DNA of 64,000 nucleotides from assembly GCF_003054225.1 (NCBI RefSeq), contig NZ_QBKQ01000003.1:372001-436000 (forward strand). Direction: 5' to 3'. The translations under genes and the position numbers were made by a program. The DNA is from Christiangramia gaetbulicola. GTDB lineage: Bacteria; Bacteroidota; Bacteroidia; Flavobacteriales; Flavobacteriaceae. The notes beneath the pieces were generated by a model. It was not told where the DNA came from. It was given only the letters and a program-made list of their open reading frames with translations, and did no database searches. Shown here in pieces: positions 22,658 through 33,475 of the stretch (within the stretch, counting starts at the first letter, position 1; each line of letters starts with the position of its first letter).

Positions 22658-25600
22658 ATGTTAGCAAAGCAAACTGAAAGATTGAGTTTCTCTTCTGTTA
22701 AGAACAAGCCTGCTTATCCGGATTTTCTGGATCTGCAGATTAAGTCTTTTCAGGACTTCTTTCAATTAGAGACAAAATCAGAAGAGCGGGGAAATGAAGG
22801 TCTTTACAACACCTTCCTCGAAAACTTCCCCATTACGGACACCCGTAATCAATTTGTACTAGAATTCTTAGATTATTTTGTGGACCCGCCAAGATATTCC
22901 ATTCAGGAATGTATCGAGCGCGGATTGACCTACAGTGTACCACTTAAAGCCAGACTTAAGTTATACTGTACCGACCCTGAACACGAAGATTTTGAAACCA
23001 TCGTACAGGACGTATACTTGGGAACTATCCCATATATGACACCTAGCGGAACTTTCTGCATCAACGGTGCCGAGCGAGTAGTAGTATCTCAGCTACACCG
23101 TTCACCTGGGGTTTTCTTTGGACAGTCTTTCCATGCAAATGGAACTAAATTATATTCAGCCCGTGTAATTCCTTTCAAAGGATCATGGATTGAATTTGCT
23201 ACCGATATTAACAGCGTAATGTACGCGTATATCGATCGTAAGAAAAAATTACCTGTTACTACTCTTTTCCGTGCTATTGGATTTGAGCGTGATAAGGATA
23301 TCCTTGAGATCTTTGACCTCGCAGAAGAGGTTAAAGTTTCTAAGACAGGACTTAAAAAATATCTTGGACGTAAACTAGCGGCCAGGGTACTTAATACATG
23401 GTATGAGGATTTCGTAGATGAAGATACTGGTGAAGTTGTTTCTATCGAGCGTAACGAGATCGTTCTAGACCGTGATACTGAACTTGAAAAAGATCACATA
23501 GAAGAAATTCTTGAAACCGGAAGTAAGACTATCCTTCTTCATAAAGAGGATAACCAGACCGGTGACTATGCGATCATTCATAATACTTTGCAAAAGGATC
23601 CTACCAACTCTGAAAAAGAAGCGGTAGAACATATCTATCGTCAGCTTCGTAATGCTGAACCACCAGATGAGGAAACTGCTCGTGGAATTATCGACAAGCT
23701 TTTCTTCTCAGACCAGCGTTACAGCCTTGGAGAAGTAGGTAGATATAGAATGAACAAAAAACTTGGTCTTGATGTTGAGATGGATAAGCAGGTGCTTACC
23801 AAGATCGATATCATTACCATCGTTAAATATCTTATTGAGCTTATCAACTCTAAAGCTGAGATCGATGATATTGATCACTTATCTAACCGTCGTGTTAGAA
23901 CTGTAGGTGAGCAGTTGTCTCAGCAGTTTGGTGTTGGTCTTGCCCGTATGGCGAGAACCATCCGTGAGAGAATGAACGTTCGTGATAACGAGGTGTTTAC
24001 TCCTATTGACTTGATCAACGCGAAGACATTATCTTCAGTGATCAACTCTTTCTTCGGAACAAACCAGTTATCTCAGTTCATGGACCAGACCAACCCTCTT
24101 GCAGAAATCACGCACAAGCGTAGACTTTCGGCATTAGGACCAGGTGGTCTATCCAGAGAAAGAGCAGGTTTCGAGGTACGTGATGTTCACTATACTCACT
24201 ACGGAAGACTTTGCCCGATTGAAACTCCTGAAGGACCAAACATTGGACTTATATCTTCACTTTCTGTGTACGCTAAAGTTAACGGAATGGGATTCATTGA
24301 AACTCCATACCGAAGTGTAACCGATGGAAAGATCAACATTTCTGAAGAGCCTATTTATTTAAGCGCTGAAGAAGAAGAAGGTAAGAAGATAGCTCAGGCT
24401 AACATTCCATTAAAAGACGACGGAACTATAGATACAGATCGTGTAATTGCACGTATGGAAGGTGACTTCCCGGTAGTGGATCCTAAAGAGGTTCATTATA
24501 CCGATGTTGCACCAAACCAGATCTCATCTATTTCGGCTTCATTAATTCCATTCCTGGAACATGATGATGCCAACCGTGCACTGATGGGATCAAACATGAT
24601 GCGTCAGGCAGTACCACTATTAAGAACAGATTCTCCTATCGTTGGAACTGGTCTTGAAAGACAGGTAGCTACAGACTCGAGAGTATTGATCAATGCAGAA
24701 GGAGAAGGAGAAGTAGAATATGTAGACGCTAATAAAATCGTAATTAAGTACGATCGTACAGATGAGGAAAGAATGGTAAGTTTTGATGATGATTCAAAAT
24801 CTTACAACCTTATCAAATTCCGTAAGACTAACCAGGGAACCTGTATCAACCTTAAGCCAATCGTAAGTGTAGGTGACAGGGTAACAAAAGGACAGGTACT
24901 TTGCCAGGGTTATGCTACCGAGGCTGGGGAACTTGCTCTAGGTAGAAACATGAAGGTTGCCTTCATGCCTTGGAAAGGTTACAACTTTGAGGATGCGATC
25001 GTAATTTCAGAAAAAGTGGTTAGAGATGATATTTTCACCTCTATTCATATAGATGAGTACTCTCTTGAAGTTAGAGATACAAAACTAGGTAACGAAGAAT
25101 TGACCAATGACATTCCAAACGTTTCAGAAGAGGCTACAAAAGACCTTGATGAGCATGGTATGATTAGAGTTGGTGCTGAAGTGAAGCCTGGTGATATTCT
25201 TATTGGTAAGATCACTCCTAAAGGAGAAAGCGATCCAACGCCAGAGGAAAAACTTCTACGTGCGATCTTTGGAGACAAAGCTGGTGATGTAAAGGATGCT
25301 TCTCTAAAAGCTTCTCCATCATTAAGTGGGGTTGTGATTAACAAGAAGTTGTTCGCAAGAGCTATCAAAGATAAGCGTAAGAGAGCACAGGATAAAGAGG
25401 ATGTTGCAGCATTAGAGAAAAAGTACGATGCTAAATTTGCCAATCTTAAGGCTGAACTTGTTGAGAAATTATTCGCTATCATAGGTGGTAAAACAGCTCA
25501 GGGAGTACAGAATGACCTTGGTGAAGAAGTAATGCCAAAAGGTAAGAAGTACACTCTTAAGATGTTAAACGCTGTAGACGATTATACTCACTTAACCAGT

Positions 25601-26470
25601 GGTACATGGACTACAGATGATCACCTTAACGAGCTTGTTGCAGATCTTATACATAATTATAAAATCAAGGAAAACGATCTTCAGGGTAACCTAAGAAGAG
25701 AGAAATTCACCATTTCTGTTGGAGATGAGCTTCCATCAGGAATTCTTAAACTGGCTAAAGTTTACATCGCTAAGAAACGTAAGCTTAAAGTTGGTGATAA
25801 GATGGCAGGACGTCACGGTAACAAAGGTATTGTTGCCAGAATCGTTCGTCAGGAAGATATGCCATTCCTTGAAGACGGAACTCCGGTTGATATCGTGTTG
25901 AACCCACTTGGGGTACCTTCACGTATGAACATCGGTCAGATCTACGAAACAGTACTTGGTTGGGCTGGACAGAAGAATGGAACCAAATATGCGACTCCAA
26001 TTTTCGACGGTGCAACAATCGATGAGATCAATGATCTTACAGATAAAGCAGGTATTCCGCGTTACGGTCACACTTATCTTTATGATGGTGGAACCGGAAT
26101 GAGATTTGACCAGCGTGCGACTGTTGGTGTTATCTACATGCTTAAACTAGGTCACATGATCGACGATAAGATGCACGCACGTTCTATTGGACCATACTCA
26201 CTTATTACTCAGCAGCCGCTTGGTGGTAAGGCACAATTTGGTGGTCAGAGATTTGGAGAGATGGAGGTTTGGGCTCTTGAAGCTTACGGAGCATCTAGTA
26301 CTCTAAGGGAAATCTTAACTGTGAAGTCAGATGACGTGATCGGTAGAGCCAAGACCTATGAGGCTATTGTTAAAGGTGAGCCAATGCCAGAACCAGGATT
26401 GCCGGAATCTTTCAACGTACTTATGCACGAATTGAAAGGTCTTGGATTGGATATAAAACTTGAAGAATAA
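22658..26470 (+). CDS. rpoB: DNA-directed RNA polymerase subunit beta
   Basis: A 1270-residue beta subunit. Conserved blocks include the rifampicin region ([33 protein letters not shown], longer than quoted motifs elsewhere), [38 protein letters not shown] and the C-terminal [18 protein letters not shown]. The rifampicin-pocket residues look wild type. The ATG at 22658 was preferred over a TTG one codon upstream. Promoter DNA is not evident directly upstream, consistent with read-through from rplL. Confidence 0.98.
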   Translation: MLAKQTERLSFSSVKNKPAYPDFLDLQIKSFQDFFQLETKSEERGNEGLYNTFLENFPITDTRNQFVLEFLDYFVDPPRYSIQECIERGLTYSVPLKARLKLYCTDPEHEDFETIVQDVYLGTIPYMTPSGTFCINGAERVVVSQLHRSPGVFFGQSFHANGTKLYSARVIPFKGSWIEFATDINSVMYAYIDRKKKLPVTTLFRAIGFERDKDILEIFDLAEEVKVSKTGLKKYLGRKLAARVLNTWYEDFVDEDTGEVVSIERNEIVLDRDTELEKDHIEEILETGSKTILLHKEDNQTGDYAIIHNTLQKDPTNSEKEAVEHIYRQLRNAEPPDEETARGIIDKLFFSDQRYSLGEVGRYRMNKKLGLDVEMDKQVLTKIDIITIVKYLIELINSKAEIDDIDHLSNRRVRTVGEQLSQQFGVGLARMARTIRERMNVRDNEVFTPIDLINAKTLSSVINSFFGTNQLSQFMDQTNPLAEITHKRRLSALGPGGLSRERAGFEVRDVHYTHYGRLCPIETPEGPNIGLISSLSVYAKVNGMGFIETPYRSVTDGKINISEEPIYLSAEEEEGKKIAQANIPLKDDGTIDTDRVIARMEGDFPVVDPKEVHYTDVAPNQISSISASLIPFLEHDDANRALMGSNMMRQAVPLLRTDSPIVGTGLERQVATDSRVLINAEGEGEVEYVDANKIVIKYDRTDEERMVSFDDDSKSYNLIKFRKTNQGTCINLKPIVSVGDRVTKGQVLCQGYATEAGELALGRNMKVAFMPWKGYNFEDAIVISEKVVRDDIFTSIHIDEYSLEVRDTKLGNEELTNDIPNVSEEATKDLDEHGMIRVGAEVKPGDILIGKITPKGESDPTPEEKLLRAIFGDKAGDVKDASLKASPSLSGVVINKKLFARAIKDKRKRAQDKEDVAALEKKYDAKFANLKAELVEKLFAIIGGKTAQGVQNDLGEEVMPKGKKYTLKMLNAVDDYTHLTSGTWTTDDHLNELVADLIHNYKIKENDLQGNLRREKFTISVGDELPSGILKLAKVYIAKKRKLKVGDKMAGRHGNKGIVARIVRQEDMPFLEDGTPVDIVLNPLGVPSRMNIGQIYETVLGWAGQKNGTKYATPIFDGATIDEINDLTDKAGIPRYGHTYLYDGGTGMRFDQRATVGVIYMLKLGHMIDDKMHARSIGPYSLITQQPLGGKAQFGGQRFGEMEVWALEAYGASSTLREILTVKSDDVIGRAKTYEAIVKGEPMPEPGLPESFNVLMHELKGLGLDIKLEE

Positions 26471-26483
26471 CATTCTGTTGATC

Positions 26484-26502
26484 GGGACGCCACCGGCGTC
26501 CC
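26484..26502 (+). other. GC-rich hairpin between rpoB and rpoC
   Basis: GGGACGCC pairs perfectly with GGCGTCCC around an ACC loop. This is by far the most GC-rich sequence nearby and has no T-run. It sits 13 bases after the rpoB stop. Confidence 0.65.
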
Positions 26503-26541
26503 AATTAAACGGAATATTCACAATAATTAGCAGCATTTATT

Positions 26542-29500
26542 ATGGCTAGAAATAATGATAAAAATACAGTACAGAGGTTCAACCAGATCTCTATAGGTTT
26601 AGCTTCTCCAGAGTCCATCCTTGCGGAATCTCGTGGTGAAGTTCTTAAGCCTGAAACGATCAATTACCGTACGCACAAACCAGAGCGTGACGGATTGTTC
26701 TGTGAGCGTATTTTTGGTCCTGTAAAGGATTATGAATGTGCCTGCGGAAAATATAAAAGAATCCGTTATAAAGGAATCGTTTGTGACCGTTGTGGAGTTG
26801 AAGTTACCGAGAAAAAGGTTCGTAGAGATCGTGTAGGTCACATTAACCTTGTAGTACCTGTAGCTCATATCTGGTATTTCCGTTCTTTGCCTAACAAAAT
26901 TGGTTATTTGCTAGGTCTTCCTTCGAAGAAACTTGACATGATCATCTACTACGAAAGATACGTAGTGATCCAGCCAGGTAACGCGAAGAATGAAGAAGGG
27001 GAGCCATTAAAGAAAATGGATTTCTTAACTGAAGAAGAGTATCTGAACATCTTGGATGAACTTCCTCAGGAAAATCAATATTTAGAAGACAGCGACCCAA
27101 ATAAGTTTATCGCTAAGATGGGAGCTGAATGTCTTATCGAAATTCTTAAGAGAATAGATCTTGATGATCTTTCGTACGAATTGAGACACAAGGCAAACAA
27201 CGAAACTTCCAAGCAACGTAAGACGGAGGCTCTTAAGAGACTTCAGGTTGTGGAAGCACTTCGTGACGCGAACAAGAACCGTGAGAACAATCCAGAATGG
27301 ATGATCATGAAGGTAGTACCGGTTATTCCACCGGAACTTAGACCTCTTGTACCTCTTGATGGTGGTCGTTTCGCGACTTCAGATTTGAACGATCTTTACC
27401 GTCGTGTAATTATTCGTAACAACCGTCTGAAAAGATTAATGGAGATCAAAGCTCCTGAAGTGATTTTACGTAACGAAAAACGTATGCTTCAGGAATCTGT
27501 GGATTCATTATTCGATAATACAAGAAAATCATCAGCAGTAAAAACTGACTCTAACCGTCCGCTTAAATCACTTTCAGATTCATTGAAAGGTAAGCAAGGT
27601 CGTTTCCGTCAGAACCTGCTGGGTAAACGTGTGGATTATTCAGCACGTTCGGTAATCGTTGTAGGGCCAGAATTGAAGATGTTCGAGTGTGGTCTTCCAA
27701 AGAATATGGCAGCTGAGCTTTACAAGCCTTTTATCATCAGAAAACTGATAGAAAGAGGTATCGTAAAAACAGTGAAGTCTGCTAAGAAGATTATCGATAA
27801 GAAAGAACCTGTAGTTTGGGATATACTGGAGAACGTTCTTAAAGGGCATCCGGTACTATTGAACCGTGCTCCTACGCTTCACCGTCTGGGTATCCAGGCA
27901 TTCCAGCCTAAACTTATTGAAGGAAAAGCAATTCAGCTTCACCCGCTTGCGTGTACTGCATTCAACGCCGATTTCGATGGTGACCAGATGGCGGTTCACT
28001 TACCACTTGGGCCAGAAGCTATTTTGGAAGCACAGTTATTAATGCTTGCTTCTCACAATATATTGAACCCTGCAAACGGTTCACCAATTACAGTACCTTC
28101 TCAGGATATGGTACTTGGTCTTTACTATATGACCAAGCACAAGAAATCTACTCCTGAAGAGCCTGTAGTAGGTGAAGGACTTACTTTCTATTCTGCAGAA
28201 GAGCTTGTAATAGCTTACAACCAGAAGAGAGTAGACCTTAACGCAGGTATCAAGATTAGAACTAAAGATTTCAACGAAGAAGGTGAATTGGTTTATATGA
28301 TCAAGGATACCACAGTTGGTAGAGTATTATTTAATGAAGCTGTGCCAGAGAAGGCAGGTTACATTAACGAAGTACTTACCAAGAAATCACTTCGTGAGAT
28401 CATTGGTAAGATCCTTAAAATTACAAGTGTACCAGAAACTTCAGAATTCCTTGATAACATTAAGGAACTTGGTTATGGATTCGCATTCCGTGGTGGACTT
28501 TCTTTCAGCTTAGGTGATATTATCATCCCTGAAGAGAAACAAGCTATGATCGATGAAGCTAACGAACAGGTTGAAGGTATCATTGGTAACTATAACATGG
28601 GTCTTATTACCAATAACGAACGTTATAACCAGGTAATTGACATCTGGACTTCAACTAACGCAGGTCTTACTGAATTGGCTATGAAGCGAATTCGCGAAGA
28701 CAAGCAAGGATTCAACTCGGTATATATGATGCTTGACTCTGGTGCGCGTGGTTCGAAAGAGCAGATCCGTCAGCTTACTGGTATGCGTGGTCTTATGGCT
28801 AAGCCGAAGAAATCTAACTCTGGTGGAGGTGAAATTATCGAAAACCCGATTCTTTCTAACTTTAAGGAAGGTCTTTCGATTCTTGAATACTTTATCTCTA
28901 CTCACGGTGCTCGTAAAGGTCTTGCCGATACCGCACTTAAAACTGCCGATGCAGGTTACCTAACCCGTCGTCTGGTAGATGTTTCTCAGGATGTGATCGT
29001 TAATGAAGATGACTGTGGAACATTAAGAGGAGTAGAAGTTAAGCCACTTAAGAAGAACGAAGAAATCGTAGAATCATTAGGAGAGAGAATCCTTGGACGT
29101 ATTGCTCTTAATGATGTTGTAAATCCTTCAACAGACGAATTAATTGTTGCTGGAAACGAAGAAATAACTGAAGAGATCGTTGCTAAGATCGAAGCTGCGC
29201 CAATCGAAAGTGTTGAAGTACGTTCACCACTTACCTGTGAGGCGAAGAAAGGTATCTGTATCAAGTGTTACGGTAGAAACCTTGCAACCAACAAGATCGT
29301 ACAAACAGGTGAAGCTGTTGGTGTTGTTGCTGCACAGTCTATTGGAGAACCTGGTACACAGCTTACACTACGTACGTTCCACGTGGGTGGTATTGCTGGT
29401 AACATTTCTGAAGATAACAAACTTGAAGCAAGATTTGATGGTATTGCAGAGATCGAAGATCTAAAAGTTGTTAAAGGTGAAGCCCCAGATGGTGGAACTG

Positions 29501-30843
29501 CAGACATCGTGATCTCTCGTACTGCTGAACTTAAGATCAAGGATAAGAAAACAGGAGTTGTATTAAGTAACAACAACATTCCTTACGGTGCACAGATCAA
29601 TATCAATGATGGTGCTAAAGTAAGCAAGGGAGATGTGATCTGTACTTGGGATCCATATAACGGTGTGATTATTTCAGAATTCGCCGGTAAGATCAAGTAT
29701 GAGAACGTTGAACAAGGTGTTACTTATCAGGTAGAGATCGATGAGCAGACAGGATTCCAGGAAAAAGTAATTTCTGAATCTCGTAACAAGAAATTGATCC
29801 CAACCTTACACATCCTAGGTAAGAAAGACGAAGTAATTCGTTCTTATAACCTTCCGGTAGGTGCTCACCTTATGGTGGACAACGAAGAGAAGATCGGAGT
29901 TGGTAAGATTCTGGTTAAGATTCCACGTAAATCATCTAAAGCAGGGGATATTACGGGTGGTCTTCCAAGGGTAACCGAGCTTTTCGAAGCGCGTAACCCA
30001 TCTAACCCTGCGGTAGTATCTGAGATCGATGGTGTTGTATCTTTTGGTAAGATCAAAAGAGGTAACCGTGAGATCATCGTTGAGTCTAAACTTGGAGAGG
30101 TTAAGAAATACTTGGTTAAGTTATCCAATCAGATCCTTGTTCAGGAAAATGATTACGTAAGAGCTGGTATGCCACTTTCAGATGGTTCTATCACTCCAGA
30201 GGATATCCTGAACATTAAAGGACCAAACGCTGTACAGCAGTATCTTGTGAACGAAGTTCAGGAAGTATACCGTTTACAGGGTGTGAAGATTAACGATAAG
30301 CACTTTGAGGTTGTTGTAAGACAGATGATGCGTAAAGTAAGAATCGTTGATCCGGGAGATACTATATTCCTTGAAAACCAACTTGTTCATAAGGATGATT
30401 TCATCGATGAGAACAACAAGTTATTCGGAATGAAGGTTATCGAAGATGCAGGTGATTCAGAAAGGCTGAAACCAGGACAGATTATCACTCCAAGAGATCT
30501 AAGAGACGAGAACTCTATTCTTAGAAGAGAAGATAAGAATCTTGCTACTGCCAGAGATGTGATCACGGCTACTGCGAATCCGGTACTTCAGGGTATTACC
30601 AGAGCTTCACTTCAGACTAAATCATTCATCTCGGCTGCTTCCTTCCAGGAAACAACTAAGGTATTGAACGAGGCTGCGGTAAGCGGTAAGATCGATCAAC
30701 TTGAAGGATTGAAGGAAAATGTAATTGTAGGACACAGAATTCCTGCAGGTACAGGTATGAGAAAATACGATAGCATTATCGTTGGTTCTAAAGAAGAATT
30801 CGACCAGATGCTTGAGAAGAAACAGGAAGTTAACTATAACTAA
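26542..30843 (+). CDS. rpoC: DNA-directed RNA polymerase subunit beta prime
   Basis: A 1433-residue beta prime subunit. It has the N-terminal zinc ribbon (CACGKYKR and CDRCGVE cysteines), the catalytic NADFDGD triad of aspartates, the bridge helix/trigger loop region, the second zinc site ([17 protein letters not shown]) and the C-terminal [20 protein letters not shown] block. Length agrees with other Bacteroidota. It is 71 bases downstream of rpoB. Confidence 0.98.
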   Translation: MARNNDKNTVQRFNQISIGLASPESILAESRGEVLKPETINYRTHKPERDGLFCERIFGPVKDYECACGKYKRIRYKGIVCDRCGVEVTEKKVRRDRVGHINLVVPVAHIWYFRSLPNKIGYLLGLPSKKLDMIIYYERYVVIQPGNAKNEEGEPLKKMDFLTEEEYLNILDELPQENQYLEDSDPNKFIAKMGAECLIEILKRIDLDDLSYELRHKANNETSKQRKTEALKRLQVVEALRDANKNRENNPEWMIMKVVPVIPPELRPLVPLDGGRFATSDLNDLYRRVIIRNNRLKRLMEIKAPEVILRNEKRMLQESVDSLFDNTRKSSAVKTDSNRPLKSLSDSLKGKQGRFRQNLLGKRVDYSARSVIVVGPELKMFECGLPKNMAAELYKPFIIRKLIERGIVKTVKSAKKIIDKKEPVVWDILENVLKGHPVLLNRAPTLHRLGIQAFQPKLIEGKAIQLHPLACTAFNADFDGDQMAVHLPLGPEAILEAQLLMLASHNILNPANGSPITVPSQDMVLGLYYMTKHKKSTPEEPVVGEGLTFYSAEELVIAYNQKRVDLNAGIKIRTKDFNEEGELVYMIKDTTVGRVLFNEAVPEKAGYINEVLTKKSLREIIGKILKITSVPETSEFLDNIKELGYGFAFRGGLSFSLGDIIIPEEKQAMIDEANEQVEGIIGNYNMGLITNNERYNQVIDIWTSTNAGLTELAMKRIREDKQGFNSVYMMLDSGARGSKEQIRQLTGMRGLMAKPKKSNSGGGEIIENPILSNFKEGLSILEYFISTHGARKGLADTALKTADAGYLTRRLVDVSQDVIVNEDDCGTLRGVEVKPLKKNEEIVESLGERILGRIALNDVVNPSTDELIVAGNEEITEEIVAKIEAAPIESVEVRSPLTCEAKKGICIKCYGRNLATNKIVQTGEAVGVVAAQSIGEPGTQLTLRTFHVGGIAGNISEDNKLEARFDGIAEIEDLKVVKGEAPDGGTADIVISRTAELKIKDKKTGVVLSNNNIPYGAQININDGAKVSKGDVICTWDPYNGVIISEFAGKIKYENVEQGVTYQVEIDEQTGFQEKVISESRNKKLIPTLHILGKKDEVIRSYNLPVGAHLMVDNEEKIGVGKILVKIPRKSSKAGDITGGLPRVTELFEARNPSNPAVVSEIDGVVSFGKIKRGNREIIVESKLGEVKKYLVKLSNQILVQENDYVRAGMPLSDGSITPEDILNIKGPNAVQQYLVNEVQEVYRLQGVKINDKHFEVVVRQMMRKVRIVDPGDTIFLENQLVHKDDFIDENNKLFGMKVIEDAGDSERLKPGQIITPRDLRDENSILRREDKNLATARDVITATANPVLQGITRASLQTKSFISAASFQETTKVLNEAAVSGKIDQLEGLKENVIVGHRIPAGTGMRKYDSIIVGSKEEFDQMLEKKQEVNYN

Positions 30844-30867
30844 TTCCTGATAATATTTCAGAAAAAA

Positions 30868-30895
30868 GGCTCCACGAACTGTGGGGCCTTTTTTT
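30868..30895 (+). terminator. rpoBC operon terminator
   Basis: GGCTCCAC pairs with GTGGGGCC (one mismatch/G-T pair) around GAACT, followed by seven T residues, 24 bases after the rpoC stop. Confidence 0.88.
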
Positions 30896-30916
30896 ATTTA
30901 TAACGATATTTGATAT

Positions 30917-31372
30917 ATGAAGGAGTACTTTAAACAATTACTGGAATATTCCCATTATTATAACCTGGAGATCATTAAGAAATTCAATGATGGGGATCTG
31001 CATTTTATGGTGCCAGACAGGGCCATAAATCTTTTATCACATACGCTAAATGCTCATAAGATCTGGAATTACAGGTTGGAGGGAAGCGAAGAGGAAGTTG
31101 AACTCTGGAAGAACCTGGAGAAGGATCAGATGGAGTATGCCGAGAACGAGAATTTTGAAGCTACAATGGAGGTACTGGAAAAAGAGGATCTGGACAGGGT
31201 AGTGGAATATAAGAATACCAAAGGTGAACAATATCAGAATTCAGTTCGGGATATTATTTTCCATATGGTGAATCATTCTACCTATCATCGCGGGCAGATC
31301 GCTACCGAATTCAGGAAAGAAGGTATAGATCCAGTGGTTTCAGATTATGTGTTTTACAAGCGCGATAAATAG
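30917..31372 (+). CDS. DinB superfamily protein
   Basis: A 151-residue four-helix-bundle protein of the DinB/YfiT-like class. Potential metal ligands are His47 (LNAHKIWNYR), His120 and His124 (HMVNHSTYHRGQIA), the characteristic HxxxHRGQ pattern. Members include thiol-dependent transferases and uncharacterised stress proteins; the activity of this one is unknown. It follows the rpoC terminator closely. Confidence 0.82.
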   Translation: MKEYFKQLLEYSHYYNLEIIKKFNDGDLHFMVPDRAINLLSHTLNAHKIWNYRLEGSEEEVELWKNLEKDQMEYAENENFEATMEVLEKEDLDRVVEYKNTKGEQYQNSVRDIIFHMVNHSTYHRGQIATEFRKEGIDPVVSDYVFYKRDK

Positions 31373-31412
31373 CAGGTAAAAAATAAATATTAAATTGAAG
31401 AAAATTTAAATC

Positions 31413-31733
31413 ATGGAAGACGATAAAAAACATAAAAACCAAAAAGGAAAGATCAATATAGAGCTGGATGAAGCCGTGGCAGAAGGAACTTATTCCAACC
31501 TGGCCATTATCAACCATTCTGTATCAGAATTTGTGGTGGATTTTGTGAATATCATGCCGGGAAGGCCTAAGAGTAAAGTTAAGTCCAGGATCATCCTTAC
31601 TCCGCAGCATGCCAAAAGGTTATTAAAGGCCTTAGGTGATAACATCAATAAATTTGAGCAGGCTCATGGAGAGATCAGGGATTATGATAAAGCTCCGTTG
31701 CCACTTAATTTTGGTCCTACAGGACAGGCGTAG
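31413..31733 (+). CDS. DUF3467 domain protein
   Basis: A 106-residue protein with the DUF3467 core: INIELDEAVAEGTYSNLAII, a VVDFVNIMPG strand, SRIILTPQHAKRLLKAL and a C-terminal helix. The family is common beside the beta prime gene in Bacteroidota and has no known role. It is 40 bases after the DinB gene on the same strand. Confidence 0.82.
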   Translation: MEDDKKHKNQKGKINIELDEAVAEGTYSNLAIINHSVSEFVVDFVNIMPGRPKSKVKSRIILTPQHAKRLLKALGDNINKFEQAHGEIRDYDKAPLPLNFGPTGQA

Positions 31734-31753
31734 TTTAGCAATACAGATTTACT

Positions 31754-31839
31754 AAAAAAGAGATTTCTCTCGTTGCCCTGAATGACAAGATTAAAATTGT
31801 CATTTCGAAGGAGCATAGCGACTGAGAAATCTCTTTTTT
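31754..31839. repeat. REP-like palindromic element, also a bidirectional terminator
   Basis: A 16-base perfect terminal inverted repeat (A6-GAGATTTCTC at 31754-31769, GAGAAATCTC-T6 at 31824-31839) encloses a second inverted repeat, AATGACAA/TTGTCATT (31781-31788, 31797-31804). The GAGATTTCTC...TTCGAAATGACA pattern is known to me as a dispersed Bacteroidota intergenic repeat. It lies between convergent genes. Confidence 0.75.
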
Positions 31840-31869
31840 ATTTTCAGTTTTTAAAGCGAAAAAATCCTA

Positions 31870-33240
31870 CTAATCATTGTATTTGGCAAAATAGATCTTT
31901 GCGGCTTTCATAACTCTTGGTGAAAGAATCAATGTAGCGATCATAGTTGGAATTGCCATTAAAGCGAAAAATCCGTCGATTAGATTCAGGATAAAACTTA
32001 ATGAGGTTGTAGCTCCAATAATGATACTCAGAATATAGACCCAGTTGTAATATTTTTTGTTTTCGGCACCTATAAGGAATGAAAGACATTTTGTTCCGTA
32101 GTAGGAATAAGAGAAAAGCGATGATATACTAAAGGCAAGTATACAAAGCAATAATAAGTAATGTCCAACATATGGAATCGCCTGGTCAAATGCCGCGGCG
32201 GTAAGGCTTACCCCATTCACATCTTCTGTCTGCCATACATCTGTTACCAGAATTGCCATTGCCGTTAAAGTACAAACCACCAAAGTATCGATGGCCGGGC
32301 CTAACATGGCGATAAGACCTTCCCTGATAGGTTCAGAAGTTTTACTGGCACCATGCGCCATCGTAGCTGTACCAATTCCGGCTTCATTAGAAAATGCCCC
32401 TCGTCTTATCCCAAGTAAGATCAAGCCTCCTAATAAACCTCCCAGAAGCGGTTCTCCCTTATAATTATTAGCAGCAAAAGCATCTGTAAATATCATCCCG
32501 AAATAATGGAAAACCACCTCGTAATTCACCAATAGAATTGCCAGAACCGAAACAAAATATAAGGCCACCATCGCCGGTACTAATTTAGAAACAGTTTTAC
32601 TTATACGGTCCAAACCTCCAATAATAACAACAGTGGTAATAAGTGTAAGAGCAATTCCTATAATCAGGCTGGAGGTAAATCCTGTTTCAATATTGTTAGG
32701 TTCAAGCAGGATATAATTGATCGCCTGCGTAAGCTGGTTCACATTGAAAACCGGTAAGGCACCTACCAGACCCGCCACTGCGAAAAATACAGCCAGAGGT
32801 TTCCATTTTTTGCCAAGACCTTCAACGATAAAGTACATTACTCCACCCTGAATTTTCCCCTCGGTATCTTTACCTCGGTACATCACCGCCAGGCTGTTTG
32901 TAAAGAACTTTGTGGCCATACCTACAATAGCACTAATCCATAGCCAGAAGATCGCACCTGGGCCACCTACGGCGATAGCGACTGCTACCCCGGCAATATT
33001 ACCCATTCCCACCGTTGAGGACAAGGCTGTAGATAAAGCCTGGAAATGATTGATATCCCCCGGATCATCCGGATTGTTATACTTACCACGAAGCACTTCA
33101 ACAGAATGTCCAAGGTATCTGAAAGGTAAAAATCGGGAATAAATTAAGAGATAGATCCCGCCACCAATAAGCAGGATGACTAATGGAATACCCCATACAA
33201 AAGAGGCAAAATCTTCAATGAATTGGTTGATTAGGGACAT
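31870..33240 (-). CDS. alanine/sodium symporter (AGCS family)
   Basis: A 456-residue inner-membrane transporter of normal AGCS length, with about ten to eleven membrane helices. The family blocks are [39 protein letters not shown] (region 68-95) and RRGAFSNEAGIGTATMAHG. It couples Na+ to import of alanine or glycine. It is a paralogue of the 694-residue symporter at 10248-12332 without that protein's extracellular modules. Confidence 0.9.
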   Translation of the reverse strand: MSLINQFIEDFASFVWGIPLVILLIGGGIYLLIYSRFLPFRYLGHSVEVLRGKYNNPDDPGDINHFQALSTALSSTVGMGNIAGVAVAIAVGGPGAIFWLWISAIVGMATKFFTNSLAVMYRGKDTEGKIQGGVMYFIVEGLGKKWKPLAVFFAVAGLVGALPVFNVNQLTQAINYILLEPNNIETGFTSSLIIGIALTLITTVVIIGGLDRISKTVSKLVPAMVALYFVSVLAILLVNYEVVFHYFGMIFTDAFAANNYKGEPLLGGLLGGLILLGIRRGAFSNEAGIGTATMAHGASKTSEPIREGLIAMLGPAIDTLVVCTLTAMAILVTDVWQTEDVNGVSLTAAAFDQAIPYVGHYLLLLCILAFSISSLFSYSYYGTKCLSFLIGAENKKYYNWVYILSIIIGATTSLSFILNLIDGFFALMAIPTMIATLILSPRVMKAAKIYFAKYND

Positions 33241-33372
33241 AGGTATACTTTGTCCCGAAAATAGTAAAATTTGTGGGTGTATCTATCCTATTAAAATGAC
33301 TTTTAAAATTTAGCTTCCAATTAAATTCATTTTGCCCAAACCCAGCCGGAGTTTAAGTATCCTAAATTAAAG

Positions 33373-33470
33373 ACCCTGAAACAAGTTCAGGGTGACTTTC
33401 TATTTTTTTCGTCATGCTGAACTAGTTTCAGCATCTCAAATGATAGGTTTTGAATCAAGTTCAGGCTAAC
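33373..33470. repeat. cluster of REP-like GTTCAG hairpins
   Basis: ACCCTGAA/TTCAGGGT (33373-33393) forms an eight-pair hairpin. GCTGAA-CTAG-TTTCAGC and a partial third copy (GAATCAAGTTCAGGC) follow. The GTCATGCTGAACT..TTTCAGCATCT type of sequence is a recurrent Bacteroidota intergenic repeat. It lies downstream of prfC and could end that transcript. Confidence 0.6.
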
Positions 33471-33475
33471 GAATC

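Noticed and set aside
33241-33475. CRISPR-like array suggested by repeated GTTCAG units
   Set aside because: Units are palindromic, degenerate and unevenly spaced, with no cas genes; they fit REP-like repeats.
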